Assembly (NCBI RefSeq): GCF_001425705.1
Contig: NZ_LMDC01000030.1
Location: 237,175-301,174 of the forward strand
Source: Pelomonas sp. Root1217
GTDB lineage: Bacteria > Pseudomonadota > Gammaproteobacteria > Burkholderiales > Burkholderiaceae_C
DNA length: 64,000 nucleotides
Reading direction: 5' to 3'
This document shows, in pieces, positions 51,184 to 61,385 of the stretch; the first letter of the stretch is position 1, and every line of letters starts with the position of its first letter. The notes under the pieces are model-generated. The model had not been told where the DNA came from. It saw nothing but the letters and a program-made list of their open reading frames with translations, and did not search any database. A program made the position numbers and the translations under genes.

Positions 51184-52665
51184 TCACCGCACCGGTTTCA
51201 GCAGCACGAAGCTGGTGGCGTCCTCGCGGCGGACGACCAAATTCATCGACTTGTTCTTGTCCGCCTTGGCGATCAGCGCCTGGAAGGCCTTCACTGAGGA
51301 CACTTCGACGTTGTCCACCGACAGGATGAGGTCGCCCTCGCGCAGCCCGGCTCGAGCGGCTGCACCTGTCGCACTGTCAACCTTGACACCGGACTTGAGC
51401 TTCATTTCCTTGCGCTGCGCGTCGGTCAGTTCTGATACCTTCAGACCGAGGGCTGCGCTGGGAGCGGAAGCGGCAGGAGCCGGCTCGTTGCTGCTTTCGC
51501 TGCCGCTGCCCGGCTTCCTGCTGCGTTCGTCTTCGCCGATGGTGACGACGATGTCCTTGGTCGTGCCGCGGCGGAACACGGTCAGCGTCGTCTTGGCGCC
51601 AGGCTTCACGTTGGCCACGAGGCGGCGCAAGTCAGCCGCCTTGTCGACGGTCTTGCCGTCGACCTTGGTGACGACGTCGCCGCCTTCCACGCCCGCCTTC
51701 TCGGCCGGGCTGCCGGCGATGACGGAGCGGATCACGGCGCCCTGCGGCTTGCCCAGACCGATGGCCTCGGCGATTTCCTTGGTGATGTCGTCTGGCAGCA
51801 CGCCCAGGTAGCCGCGCACGACACGCCCACCGGCGCGCAGCTCATCGGCCACACGGATCGCGTCGGCGATGGGGATCGCAAACGAGATGCCCATGTAGCC
51901 GCCGTTCTGGCTGTAGATCTGCGAGTTGATACCGATGACCTCGCCGCGCATGTTGACCAGCGGGCCGCCGGAGTTGCCCGGGTTGATGGCCACGTCGGTC
52001 TGGATCAGTGGCAGCAGATCGCCGGTGTCGCGCTGCTTGGCGCTGATGATGCCGGCCGTCACCGTGTTCTCCAGGCCGAAAGGCGAGCCGATGGCCATGA
52101 CCCATTCGCCGACGCGTGACTTGTTGCTGTCGCCGACCTTCACGACCGGCAGGCCGGTCGCCTCGACCTTCACGACCGCCACGTCGGAGCGCTGGTCGGC
52201 ACCGATGAGCTTGGCCTTGAGTTCGCGCTTGTCCGTCAGCGTGACGATGACCTCGTCGGCCCCTTGCACGACATGGGCATTGGTCAGCACGTAGCCATCG
52301 GCGCTGAGGACGAAGCCGGAGCCGACGCCGCGGCGCATGGGGCCGTCGTCGTCAGGCGTGCCGCCGCCGCGCGGCGCGCCGCGGCGCTGGTTGGGCACCG
52401 GGATGCCGAAGCGGCGGAAGAACTCCTGCATCTGCTCGTTCATCTCCGCCTGGCCTTCGGCCATCTTGACCTTTTCAGCGGTACGGATGTTGACGACCGC
52501 CGGGCCGACGCGCTCCACGATCTCGGCGAAGTCTGGCAGCTCGCGCGGCTGCGCCGCGGCGGGTGCCTGCCCCAGCGTCAGCGCCAGCGCCAGCGCCAGC
52601 GCCAGCGCCGTGCCGGAAAGCAGAAAGCGCGCGCGCGCAGGGTGAAGGCGGGTCTCAGCGTGCAT
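51184..52665 (-). CDS. mucD: DegQ/MucD-family periplasmic serine protease
   Basis: This Do-type HtrA protease handles misfolded envelope proteins. The 493-residue product has a signal peptide (about residues 1-38) with an Ala-Leu repeat, then a trypsin-like domain with TNAHVV (His), SDVAVVKV (Asp) and NPGNSGGPL (Ser). Two PDZ domains follow (about residues 270-365 and 395-485). It lies downstream of rpoE-rseA, as in the Pseudomonas algU-mucABCD layout, so sigma-E control is likely. Start ATG 52665 is preferred because the longer frame pushes the signal peptide inward. Confidence 0.94.
   Translation of the reverse strand: MHAETRLHPARARFLLSGTALALALALALTLGQAPAAAQPRELPDFAEIVERVGPAVVNIRTAEKVKMAEGQAEMNEQMQEFFRRFGIPVPNQRRGAPRGGGTPDDDGPMRRGVGSGFVLSADGYVLTNAHVVQGADEVIVTLTDKRELKAKLIGADQRSDVAVVKVEATGLPVVKVGDSNKSRVGEWVMAIGSPFGLENTVTAGIISAKQRDTGDLLPLIQTDVAINPGNSGGPLVNMRGEVIGINSQIYSQNGGYMGISFAIPIADAIRVADELRAGGRVVRGYLGVLPDDITKEIAEAIGLGKPQGAVIRSVIAGSPAEKAGVEGGDVVTKVDGKTVDKAADLRRLVANVKPGAKTTLTVFRRGTTKDIVVTIGEDERSRKPGSGSESSNEPAPAASAPSAALGLKVSELTDAQRKEMKLKSGVKVDSATGAAARAGLREGDLILSVDNVEVSSVKAFQALIAKADKNKSMNLVVRREDATSFVLLKPVR
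52574..52609 (-). repeat. Hexanucleotide repeat in the mucD signal peptide
   Basis: One AGCGTC and five AGCGCC units in tandem encode alternating Ala and Leu of the signal-peptide core on the minus strand. Unit number changes would lengthen or shorten the hydrophobic core in frame. Confidence 0.9.
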
Positions 52666-52714
52666 AGGGAGTTCCAGGGATTCAGCAGGACAAGGCAAAT
52701 GGGGCATCGAAGCG

Positions 52715-53269
52715 TCACTTCAAGGACGGGGGCTGCGAGGCGGCGGATTCCGGCAGAGCCAGGCCCCAGTCAATGATCTCCGCCGGCGCCTCTCCTGGCA
52801 ATCCGGCCTCCCGCGTCGCGCCAACTGCAGGCAGGGTACGGCCTGCGGCGGCGTGTGCAAAGCTCAGGCCGCCAAGCCCCTGCGCGCGCGGTGTTGTGTT
52901 CGGTGCAGCGGCGACCTGGGCGTCCGGCGCGGGCGCGGGACGCAGCAGGCCGGCGCCCAGGGCCAGGCCCACGAAGCTGGCGGCCACCGCGATGGGCGCC
53001 AACCAGTCGCGACGGCGTGGATGGTCCACCACCTCGGCAGGCAGTTGTGCATGCAGGGCTGCGAGCAGCGCTTGGGGTTGCTGACGCAGTTCCGGCAGTT
53101 CGGTGGCGCGAAGGCCATCACCTGCCGCATGCCAGATTGCCCAGCGCTCGCGCAGGCCCGGGTCGCTTGCCCAGGCCGCGTTCACGCGCGCCCAGTCGGC
53201 TGGCGTGGCGCGGCCGTCCATGACGGCGGACAGCGCTTCGTACAGTGCGTTGTCTGCAGCGCTCACCAT
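52715..53269 (-). CDS. rseA: Anti-sigma-E factor RseA-like
   Basis: The 184-residue protein has a cytoplasmic RseA N-terminal domain (YEALSAVMDGRATPADWARV, about residues 8-27), one transmembrane helix at about residues 95-113, and a short periplasmic tail. It would hold RpoE inactive until proteolysis releases it. Start ATG 53269 overlaps the rpoE stop. The longer upstream frame is rejected because it reads through rpoE. It lies between rpoE and the protease gene. Confidence 0.85.
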   Translation of the reverse strand: MVSAADNALYEALSAVMDGRATPADWARVNAAWASDPGLRERWAIWHAAGDGLRATELPELRQQPQALLAALHAQLPAEVVDHPRRRDWLAPIAVAASFVGLALGAGLLRPAPAPDAQVAAAPNTTPRAQGLGGLSFAHAAAGRTLPAVGATREAGLPGEAPAEIIDWGLALPESAASQPPSLK

Positions 53270-53856
53270 CGCCGCCCTCCCCCGCTGCCCAGCAGCGGCC
53301 GCAGCCGCGCCGCGACGGCCTCGCGGGCGCGAAAGATGCGCGAGCGCACGGTGCCGGGCGGGCAATTCATCAGGTCGCCGATCTCGTCGTAGCTCAAGCC
53401 ATCCACCTCTCGCAGCAACAGCGCCCGGCGCTGGTCCTCGGCGAGGGCTGCGACGGCATCGTCCAGTTCCCGCGCCAACTGGCGACCGGCGAGCAGGGCC
53501 TCGGGGGTCGCATCGTCGCTTGGAGCCGTGCCGGTGCCGAAAGTTCCCTCGTCGTCGTCCAGGGACTCGACGGGCCGCTGCGAGGCGCGGTGGCTGTTGT
53601 GACGTTTGGCCGCGTTGATCGCGATGCGGTAGACCCAGGTGTAGAAGGCGCTGTCGCCGCGAAACGCCGGCAGCGCGCGATACGCGGCCAGGAAAGTCTC
53701 CTGGCAGAGGTCGGCCACGTCGGCGGGGTCACGCACGCTGCGCGACAGCAGGCGCTCGACGCGGCGCTGATATTTCAACACCAGCATGTCGAAGGCGACG
53801 CGGTTGCCGCCCTGGGCTTCTCGCACCAGCAGGGTATCGGCGTCAGCCTCACTCAT
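53263..53856 (-). CDS. rpoE: ECF sigma factor RpoE (sigma-24)
   Basis: The 197-residue sigma factor has region 2 with AFDMLVLKYQRRVERLL, DVADLCQETFLAAYRALPAF and FYTWVYRIAINAAKRH, and region 4 with LREVDGLSYDEIGDLMNCPPGTVRSRIFRAREA. It directs envelope-stress transcription. Start ATG 53856 is where family similarity begins. It overlaps a small membrane-protein gene upstream by 4 bases and rseA downstream. Confidence 0.95.
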   Translation of the reverse strand: MSEADADTLLVREAQGGNRVAFDMLVLKYQRRVERLLSRSVRDPADVADLCQETFLAAYRALPAFRGDSAFYTWVYRIAINAAKRHNSHRASQRPVESLDDDEGTFGTGTAPSDDATPEALLAGRQLARELDDAVAALAEDQRRALLLREVDGLSYDEIGDLMNCPPGTVRSRIFRAREAVAARLRPLLGSGGGRRW

Positions 53857-54278
53857 CGCAGCGCCCGCGGTGCACAGAACAGCGTCGCGCGCAGCGCGGT
53901 CCATTGCGCCTGCTGCTGGCGTCGCGACAACGGCAACCATCGGGGGCCGGGGCTGGCGCGCAGCAGCAACCAGGCGTCCAGATCGACCAGCACGGCCAGT
54001 TGTACCGGCGGCCCGTCATCGCGACCGGGTTCATCCAGCCACCAGGCTTCGCCGTCCCAGCGCAGCCGCCGCGGCAGCACGGCGGCCGCGCGCGATGCCC
54101 ACCAGGCGACCAGGGGTACGGCCAGCGACGCGACCATCACCGCGGGCCAAGCCACAGTTTGGAGACTGAGTAACCAAGCCACAAGGCCCGCTGAGGCCAG
54201 GGCTGCAATCCATGACACGAGGGCCTGCACGGCCGGCTGGGGCTGCAGATGCACGACGACCGGCGGCGTGCGGCGCAT
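53853..54278 (-). CDS. Small membrane protein between fabF and rpoE
   Basis: The 141-residue protein is not recognised. It has two hydrophobic segments at about residues 18-38 and 41-60, and then a hydrophilic domain with several Trp residues (RLRWDGEAWWLDEP, LDAWLLLRASPGPRWLPLSR). Short YgfX/CptA-like toxins have a similar layout (two helices plus a Trp/Arg-rich cytoplasmic part), which is a possible but unproven relation. It starts 15 bases after fabF and overlaps rpoE by 4 bases, so it is co-transcribed. Confidence 0.65.
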   Translation of the reverse strand: MRRTPPVVVHLQPQPAVQALVSWIAALASAGLVAWLLSLQTVAWPAVMVASLAVPLVAWWASRAAAVLPRRLRWDGEAWWLDEPGRDDGPPVQLAVLVDLDAWLLLRASPGPRWLPLSRRQQQAQWTALRATLFCAPRALR

Positions 54279-54293
54279 CGCCGGTGGACGCGA

Positions 54294-55538
<1,245 letters not shown>

Positions 55539-55574
55539 GCAGTGCGGATCAGAGTTGCGAGAGAAAGAAAGCCT

Positions 55575-55814
55575 TCAGGCCTTCTGGTGCTTGACGGCGT
55601 AGTCGATCGCCAGCTGCACGGTGGTGATCTTCTCGGCTTCTTCGTCCGGAATCTCGATGCCGAACTCGTCTTCGAGGGCCATCACCAGTTCCACGGTGTC
55701 CAGAGAATCGGCGCCCAGGTCGGCAACGAAAGCCTTCTCGTTCGTAACGTCGGCTTCCGCCACGCCAAGTTGCTCGGCGATGATTTTCTTGACTCGTGCT
55801 TCGATATCGCTCAT
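55575..55814 (-). CDS. acpP: Acyl carrier protein
   Basis: The 79-residue acidic protein carries the phosphopantetheine serine in [17 protein letters not shown] (Ser about 37). GGAGG lies 4 bases before ATG 55814. It carries acyl chains for every enzyme in this cluster and is modified by AcpS. Confidence 0.98.
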   Translation of the reverse strand: MSDIEARVKKIIAEQLGVAEADVTNEKAFVADLGADSLDTVELVMALEDEFGIEIPDEEAEKITTVQLAIDYAVKHQKA

Positions 55815-55851
55815 GAATCCTCCAGGAGGGATTTGCTGAAAACAGCCCGGC

Positions 55852-55857
55852 ATTCTA
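55852..55857 (-). promoter_or_regulatory. Possible acpP promoter -10
   Basis: On the minus strand TAGAAT lies about 38 bases before acpP in an 87-base gap after fabG, where an internal promoter would be expected for this abundant protein. No good -35 was found. Confidence 0.3.
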
Positions 55858-55901
55858 CGGGCTCTAGATGGGTGCCCCTAGATCAGGGCCCCCGGGCCAA
55901 A

Positions 55902-56645
55902 TCAGGCCATGTACATGCCGCCGTTGACGTGCAGCTCGGAACCGGTGATGTAAGCACCGCCCGGTGACGCCAGGAAGACGACCGCAGCGGCAATTTCCTC
56001 GGGGGCGCCCAGGCGGCCCAGCGGGATCTGCGACAGCAGAGCGGCTTTCTGGGCTTCGGGCAAGACCTCGGTCATGTCGGTGGCGATGAAGCCGGGGGCG
56101 ATGCAGTTGACCGTGATGTTGCGGCTGCCCAGTTCACGGGCCAGCGAGCGCGTCAGGCCGGCCACACCTGCCTTGGCGGCGGCGTAGTTGGCCTGGCCGG
56201 CATTGCCGGAGGCGCCGACGACGGACGTGATGTTGATGATGCGGCCGGCGCGCTGCTTCATCATGGGCTTGGTGGCCGCGCGGGCAAGGCGGAATACTGC
56301 CTTCAGATTGGTGTCGACGACGGCATCCCAGTCGTCGTCCTTCATGCGCATGGACAGGCCGTCGCGCGTGATGCCGGCGTTGTTGACCAGCACATGCAGG
56401 CCGCCTTCCTTGGCGACGATGTCGTCCACGGCAGCCTGGCTGGCGGCGGCATCGGTCACGTTGAGTGCGATACCGCGACCACCATGGGCAGCCAGCGCTT
56501 CGGTGATGCCGGCGGCACCGGACTCGGTCGTCGCCGTGCCGATGACGCGCCAGCCTTCGCTGGCCAGGGCCAGCGCGATCGCGCGGCCGATGCCGCGGCT
56601 GGCGCCGGTGACGAGGGCGACGCCCTTGAACGTGGATTCAGTCAT
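55902..56645 (-). CDS. fabG: 3-oxoacyl-ACP reductase
   Basis: FabG reduces beta-ketoacyl-ACP with NADPH. The 247-residue short-chain dehydrogenase has the TGASRGIGRAIA cofactor loop, NNAG, and the catalytic Ser and Tyr-x-x-x-Lys in the SVVGASGNAGQANYAAAKAG region (written here as its residues run, Ser to Lys). It starts one base after the fabD stop. Confidence 0.97.
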   Translation of the reverse strand: MTESTFKGVALVTGASRGIGRAIALALASEGWRVIGTATTESGAAGITEALAAHGGRGIALNVTDAAASQAAVDDIVAKEGGLHVLVNNAGITRDGLSMRMKDDDWDAVVDTNLKAVFRLARAATKPMMKQRAGRIINITSVVGASGNAGQANYAAAKAGVAGLTRSLARELGSRNITVNCIAPGFIATDMTEVLPEAQKAALLSQIPLGRLGAPEEIAAAVVFLASPGGAYITGSELHVNGGMYMA

Positions 56646-56646
56646 T

Positions 56647-57594
56647 TCAGCCGCCTCCCAGCAGCGCACGGGCTTCCGCCAGCGAAGCGGGATCGAAGAC
56701 GCAGGCGGCCTGCAGTTCGGCGTCGATGCGCTTGGCCATGCCGGTCAGTACCTTGCCGGGACCGGCTTCGATGACGTGGCCCACGCCGCGTGCCTTGAGG
56801 GCCTGCACGATCTCAACCCAGCGCACCGGGCCGAAGGCCTGTCGGTAGAGGGCGTCGCGCAGAGCATCGGCGTCGTCCGTCACGGCAACATCGATGTTGT
56901 TGATGACCGGAAAGGCGGCGGCGTTGAACTGCACCGTCGCCAGTTTTTCCTTCAGTCGTTCGGCAGCCGGTTTCATCAGGCTGGAATGGAAAGGCGCGGA
57001 CACCGACAGCGGTAGCGCGCGCTTGGCGCCGGCGGCCTTCAGGATCTCGGCGGCCTTGTCGGCGCCGGCCTTGCTGCCGGCGATGACGGTCTGCTTGGGG
57101 TCGTTGAAGTTGACCGCCTCGACGGCCTCGCCCGTCTCGGCCGCAGCCTGGGCACAGCCTGCTCGCACGGCGTCGCCGTCCAGCCCCAGGATGGCGTACA
57201 TCGCACCCGCGCCGACCGGCACGGCCTCCTGCATGGCCTGGGCACGAAAGCGCACCAGCGGCAGCGCGTCGGCCAGGCTCAGCGCGCCGGCGGCGACCAG
57301 CGCCGTGTACTCGCCCAGCGAATGGCCAGCCGCAGCGACGGGCACTGCACCTGTCTCGGCGACGAAGGCGCGCCAGCAGGCGATGCCGGCCGTCAGCATG
57401 ACCGGCTGGGTGTTGGTGGTCAGGTCCAGCTGATCCTTGGGGCCGGCATGGATCAGCGCGCCGATGTCCTCACCGAGCGCCGCGGAGGCCTCTTCCAGCG
57501 TGCGGCGGACTTCCAGATGGTCGCCCCAGGCGTCGAGCATGCCGACGGCCTGCGAGCCCTGGCCGGGAAAGACAACGGCGAAAGGTGCGGTCAT
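56647..57594 (-). CDS. fabD: Malonyl-CoA:ACP transacylase
   Basis: FabD moves malonyl from CoA to ACP. The 315-residue protein has the start FPGQGSQAVGML, the nucleophile motif GHSLGEY, and the late EAGPGKVLTGM. It lies between fabH and fabG in the conserved cluster. Confidence 0.97.
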   Translation of the reverse strand: MTAPFAVVFPGQGSQAVGMLDAWGDHLEVRRTLEEASAALGEDIGALIHAGPKDQLDLTTNTQPVMLTAGIACWRAFVAETGAVPVAAAGHSLGEYTALVAAGALSLADALPLVRFRAQAMQEAVPVGAGAMYAILGLDGDAVRAGCAQAAAETGEAVEAVNFNDPKQTVIAGSKAGADKAAEILKAAGAKRALPLSVSAPFHSSLMKPAAERLKEKLATVQFNAAAFPVINNIDVAVTDDADALRDALYRQAFGPVRWVEIVQALKARGVGHVIEAGPGKVLTGMAKRIDAELQAACVFDPASLAEARALLGGG

Positions 57595-57650
57595 AGATTC
57601 AATTCCAAATCAGTAGCGGTGATGTTGCCGGTGCGGCAGCATCTGGACTG

Positions 57651-58649
57651 CTAGTACTTCAGCAGGGCCGCGCCCCAGGTGAAGCCGCCACCGACACCTT
57701 CCAGCATGATCGTGTCACCACGCTGGATGCGGCCACTGCGAACCGCCACGTCCAGCGCCAGTGGCACCGAAGCGGCCGAGGTATTGCCATGCTCGTCGAC
57801 GGTGGCGATGAGCTTGTTCAGGTCCAACTTCAGCTTCTTGGCCGTGCCCTGCATGATGCGGATGTTGGCCTGGTGCGGGATCAGCCAGTCCAGGTCGGCT
57901 TCGGTCAGGCCGGCCTTGTCCAGCACCGAGCGGGCGACCTTCTCGAGCACACCGACGGCGAGCTTGAAAACGGCCTGACCGTCCATCTTGAGGAAGGGGC
58001 TGCCCAACACCTGGCCACCGGCGACCGTGCCAGGGGTGCACAGCACGTCAACATGGCGCGAATCGGCATGCAACTCGGTCGCGAGGATGCCGGGCTCGGC
58101 GCTCGCACCGAGCACGACGGCGCCCGCACCGTCGCCGAACAGCACGCAGGTCGTGCGGTCCTTGAAGTCGAGGATGCGCGAAAACACCTCGGCGCCGACG
58201 ATCAAGGCCTTGTTGGCGGCGCCGCTCTTGATCATCGAGTCGGCCACACTCAGTGCATAGACGAAGCCCGCGCAGACGGCTTGCACGTCGAAGGCCGCGC
58301 AGCCATGAACGCCCAGCTTCTTCTGCAGCAGGCAGGCCGTGGACGGGAACACCATGTCGGGCGTGGACGTCGCGACGATGATGAGGTCGATCTCTTCGGC
58401 GGCGATACCGGCGGCTTCAAGCGCCGCCTGCGCGGCCGGGAAGGCGAGGTCGCTGGCAGCCTGGTCGGGCGCCGCGAAATGGCGGGCCCGAATGCCGGTG
58501 CGCTCGACGATCCAGTCGTCGGAGGTCTCGACGCCGTCGGTCGCGAGGCGGTCGGCCAGTGCCTGGTTGGTCACGCGGTCGGCGGGCAGGAAGCTGCCGG
58601 TGCCGAGAATGCGGGAATAGCGGGGGGTAGAGGTGGCGATGGGGCTCAT
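57651..58649 (-). CDS. fabH: 3-oxoacyl-ACP synthase III
   Basis: FabH condenses acetyl-CoA with malonyl-ACP to start fatty acid synthesis. The 332-residue enzyme has the active-site cysteine in [10 protein letters not shown], the histidine in [12 protein letters not shown] and the asparagine in [13 protein letters not shown]. It overlaps the plsX stop by 4 bases. Confidence 0.97.
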   Translation of the reverse strand: MSPIATSTPRYSRILGTGSFLPADRVTNQALADRLATDGVETSDDWIVERTGIRARHFAAPDQAASDLAFPAAQAALEAAGIAAEEIDLIIVATSTPDMVFPSTACLLQKKLGVHGCAAFDVQAVCAGFVYALSVADSMIKSGAANKALIVGAEVFSRILDFKDRTTCVLFGDGAGAVVLGASAEPGILATELHADSRHVDVLCTPGTVAGGQVLGSPFLKMDGQAVFKLAVGVLEKVARSVLDKAGLTEADLDWLIPHQANIRIMQGTAKKLKLDLNKLIATVDEHGNTSAASVPLALDVAVRSGRIQRGDTIMLEGVGGGFTWGAALLKY

Positions 58650-59743
58650 GCAGCCTTCGCGACGGAGTTCGCCGCGTTGTCTCCAGCATCATTCGCTTTT
58701 GCCTGAAGCGTGGCGACGATGCGGTCGTGGACCCGGTCAAGCAGCCGGTTGCGGGCGGCATCATAAGCGCGGGCCAGGGCCTGCTCGAAGGCAAAGGCGT
58801 CGGCCGAGCCATGGCTCTTGAACACCAGGCCGCGCAAGCCCAGCAACGCGGCGCCGTTGAAACGGCGGTGGTCGACACGGTGCTTGAAGGCATTCAGCAC
58901 GGGCATGGCGATCAAGCCGGCCAACTTGGTCAGCCAATTGCGATTGAACTCTTCCTTGATGAAGCCGCCCATCATGGTCGCCAGGCCCTCCGACGTCTTG
59001 AGCATGACGTTGCCGACAAAACCGTCGCAGACGACGATGTCTGTCGTGCCCTTGTAGATGTCATTGCCTTCAACGTTGCCGAAGAAATTCAACTGGCCGG
59101 CCGCGCCAGCAGCACGCAGCAGTTCGCCGGCCTGCTTGATGGTCTCACTGCCCTTGATGGCTTCTTCGCCGATGTTGAGCAGGCCGACGCTGGGCTCGTC
59201 AACGCCTTCGACGGCGGACACCAGCGCGCTGCCCATGACGGCGAACTGCAGCAGATGCTCGGCCGTGCAGTCGACGTTGGCGCCCAGGTCCAGCACCGTG
59301 GTGAAACGGCCGCGCTGGTTGGGCATGACGGTAGCGATGGCGGGGCGGTCGATGCCGTCCAGCGTCTTCAGCAGATAGCGGGCCACGGCCATCAGCGCGC
59401 CGGTGTTGCCGGCGGATACGCAGGCATGGGCCTGGGCCGGGTTGCTGTTCCGGTCGGCCTTGAGCTGCTGGATGGCCACGCGCATGGACGAGTCGCGCTT
59501 GCGGCGCAGCGCCACCTCGATGGGGTCATCCATCGTGACGACTTCGCTGGCCGCGACAACGCGGCAACGCGGCCAGGCCGCAGCGGCCGTCAATGCTTCC
59601 GGCTTTCCGACGAGGATGAGCTCGGCACCCGGATGCTTGTCGAGAAACGCGCGGCAGGCCGGCAGCGTCACCGAGGGGCCATGGTCGCCGCCCATGCAGT
59701 CCACGGCCAGGCGGATCGGTTCAGGCAGGGGTACTGCGGTCAT
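58646..59743 (-). CDS. plsX: Phosphate acyltransferase PlsX
   Basis: PlsX makes acyl-phosphate from acyl-ACP for phospholipid synthesis. The 365-residue product opens with [18 protein letters not shown] and has [16 protein letters not shown] and [16 protein letters not shown], all family landmarks. Start ATG 59743 is preferred to an upstream ATG by family length. It follows rpmF, linking ribosome and lipid synthesis as in many bacteria. Confidence 0.96.
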   Translation of the reverse strand: MTAVPLPEPIRLAVDCMGGDHGPSVTLPACRAFLDKHPGAELILVGKPEALTAAAAWPRCRVVAASEVVTMDDPIEVALRRKRDSSMRVAIQQLKADRNSNPAQAHACVSAGNTGALMAVARYLLKTLDGIDRPAIATVMPNQRGRFTTVLDLGANVDCTAEHLLQFAVMGSALVSAVEGVDEPSVGLLNIGEEAIKGSETIKQAGELLRAAGAAGQLNFFGNVEGNDIYKGTTDIVVCDGFVGNVMLKTSEGLATMMGGFIKEEFNRNWLTKLAGLIAMPVLNAFKHRVDHRRFNGAALLGLRGLVFKSHGSADAFAFEQALARAYDAARNRLLDRVHDRIVATLQAKANDAGDNAANSVAKAA

Positions 59744-59854
59744 GTCAGTGGTTTTTGTGAGCCACAAAGACCAAACCCGGCGCTGCGCAGTACGCAGGCC
59801 GGGTCGGCAGATTCATCGATAGTTTGGCGCCGCGCCTGGCGGCACCGGGCACCA

Positions 59855-60040
59855 TCAGGCCGCGTCGGCCTTGCTCTTCAGCACCTTGCGACCACGGTAG
59901 AAACCGGTGGGGCTGATGTGGTGACGCAGATGCACTTCGCCGGTCGTCGGCTCGATGCCGGTACCCGGGGTGACCAGGGCATTGTGCGAACGGTGCATGC
60001 CGCGCTTGGAAGGCGACTTCTTGTTTTGCTGAACAGCCAT
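59855..60040 (-). CDS. rpmF: Ribosomal protein L32
   Basis: The 61-residue basic protein matches L32, opening with [18 protein letters not shown] and ending with GFYRGRKVL. It has no zinc-binding cysteines, so it is the zinc-independent form. It lies between yceD and plsX, the classic arrangement. Confidence 0.96.
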   Translation of the reverse strand: MAVQQNKKSPSKRGMHRSHNALVTPGTGIEPTTGEVHLRHHISPTGFYRGRKVLKSKADAA

Positions 60041-60148
60041 GAAATTCTCCAGACTCTGCGGGATTTGGGGGCGGACTTAGGGGCCTTGGGGGCACAACCC
60101 CGGGGAGTGAGATCAAAGCTCGAACTCCAGGCCGCAGAAAAGCCCACG

Positions 60149-60177
60149 AGTGTAGCACCGGATGAGAAAGCCGCCAA
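60149..60177 (-). promoter_or_regulatory. Possible rpmF promoter
   Basis: On the minus strand TTGGCG (60177-60172) and TACACT (60154-60149) are 17 bases apart. They are placed to start an rpmF-plsX-fab transcript with a leader of about 100 bases. Confidence 0.45.
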
Positions 60178-60222
60178 GTCACCACCGCCAACAGCGAGAG
60201 CCAAGCGGCACCAGCCATGGTT

Positions 60223-60777
60223 TCAGGCGTTGCCGCCCCGCTTCAAGGCCGCAAGCTTGGCAAAGGGGTTGGGCCGCTCCTCCTCTTCCTGCTCCGGCAG
60301 GTCGTCCGTGTGGGACAGGGGCTCGGGGCAGACCTCGTGGCGCGGCACCAGCGGCAAGGCCAGCAGCAATTCATCCTCGATCAACTCGCGTGCGTCGAGG
60401 TGGCGCGGCAGGGCCAGCACATCGTCCTCGCTGTCCACGTCCAGTGCTGCCGCTTCGGCCTCGGTGTCGACGAAGCGGATCCAACGGTCGATGTCGATGT
60501 CTTCGTGTACTGGCTTCAGGCAGCGCTGACAGGTCAGTGCGACCTGGGCGGACGCGGTCAGGTGCAGCCAGGTCTGAGGCGTGCTGCTCTTGGGTTGGCG
60601 GATCTCGCCGTGCAGGCTCCATTGCAGCGCCGGCCACCCGCTGGCGGGCGACTCGGGCGCGGCCGAGTCGGCCAGGCGCGTCAGCAAAGTCGCCGGCCAT
60701 TCACCGGCCAAGCTGGCGTCGTCATGGGCCAGGGCCGCCACATCGAGCTTCTCGGGAACAAAGGCGCGCGATTTCAT
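60223..60777 (-). CDS. yceD: YceD/DUF177 family protein
   Basis: The 184-residue acidic protein has the TCQRCLKPV motif (CxxC, about residues 83-86). Its conserved C-terminal segment DELLLALPLVPRH is followed by EVCPEP. DUF177 proteins are linked to 23S rRNA accumulation and usually precede rpmF. Start ATG 60777 is where similarity begins. The longer frame overlaps maf and is rejected. Confidence 0.9.
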   Translation of the reverse strand: MKSRAFVPEKLDVAALAHDDASLAGEWPATLLTRLADSAAPESPASGWPALQWSLHGEIRQPKSSTPQTWLHLTASAQVALTCQRCLKPVHEDIDIDRWIRFVDTEAEAAALDVDSEDDVLALPRHLDARELIEDELLLALPLVPRHEVCPEPLSHTDDLPEQEEEERPNPFAKLAALKRGGNA

Positions 60778-60809
60778 AGCCGAGAGTTTAGGCGGGGGAG
60801 AATGCCGCC

Positions 60810-61385
60810 ATGCCCCAGTTGATCCTTGCCTCGACCTCCCGCTACCGACGGGAATTGCTGGCCCGGCTGCGCCTGCCGTTCGAAGCGGTTGCGCCCGACG
60901 TCGATGAAACCGCCCTGCCCGGCGAGGCGCCGGCGGCCCTGGCCGAGCGGCTGGCTTTGACCAAGGCACGCGTGGTCGCGGCGCGGTTTCCCGGCGCCGT
61001 CGTCATCGGCTCCGACCAGGTTGCCGACTTGGCTGGCGAGGCCATCGGTAAACCAGGCACCCACGAGGCGGCCTCAGCGCAACTGCGGCGCATGAGCGGC
61101 CGCGAGGTCGTTTTCCAGACCGCTGTGGCCATCGTCGCACCGGGCCTGGCAGCCATCGAGCGCGCCGCGGTGCGGGTGCGCCTGCGCCAATTGAGCGATG
61201 CCGCCATCGAGGCCTATCTGCGTGCGGATGAACCCTATGACTGCGCCGGCAGCGCCAAGGTGGAGAGCCTGGGCATTGCGCTGCTGGAGGCCGTCGAGTC
61301 CGACGACCCGACCGCGCTGATCGGCCTGCCGCTGATCCGCACTTGCAACCTGCTGCGCCGCGCCGGCCTGGAGCCTCTCGCATGA
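60810..61385 (+). CDS. Maf-family nucleotide pyrophosphatase (YceF-like)
   Basis: Maf proteins hydrolyse modified or non-canonical nucleotides; the YceF group prefers 7-methyl-GTP. The 191-residue product has the N-terminal LILASTSRYRRELL with the phosphate-binding Ser/Arg, DETALPGE, and the SDQVADLAGEAIGKPG core. Divergence from yceD across 32 bases supports the YceF subgroup. Its stop overlaps the next gene as ATGA. Confidence 0.92.
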   Translation: MPQLILASTSRYRRELLARLRLPFEAVAPDVDETALPGEAPAALAERLALTKARVVAARFPGAVVIGSDQVADLAGEAIGKPGTHEAASAQLRRMSGREVVFQTAVAIVAPGLAAIERAAVRVRLRQLSDAAIEAYLRADEPYDCAGSAKVESLGIALLEAVESDDPTALIGLPLIRTCNLLRRAGLEPLA

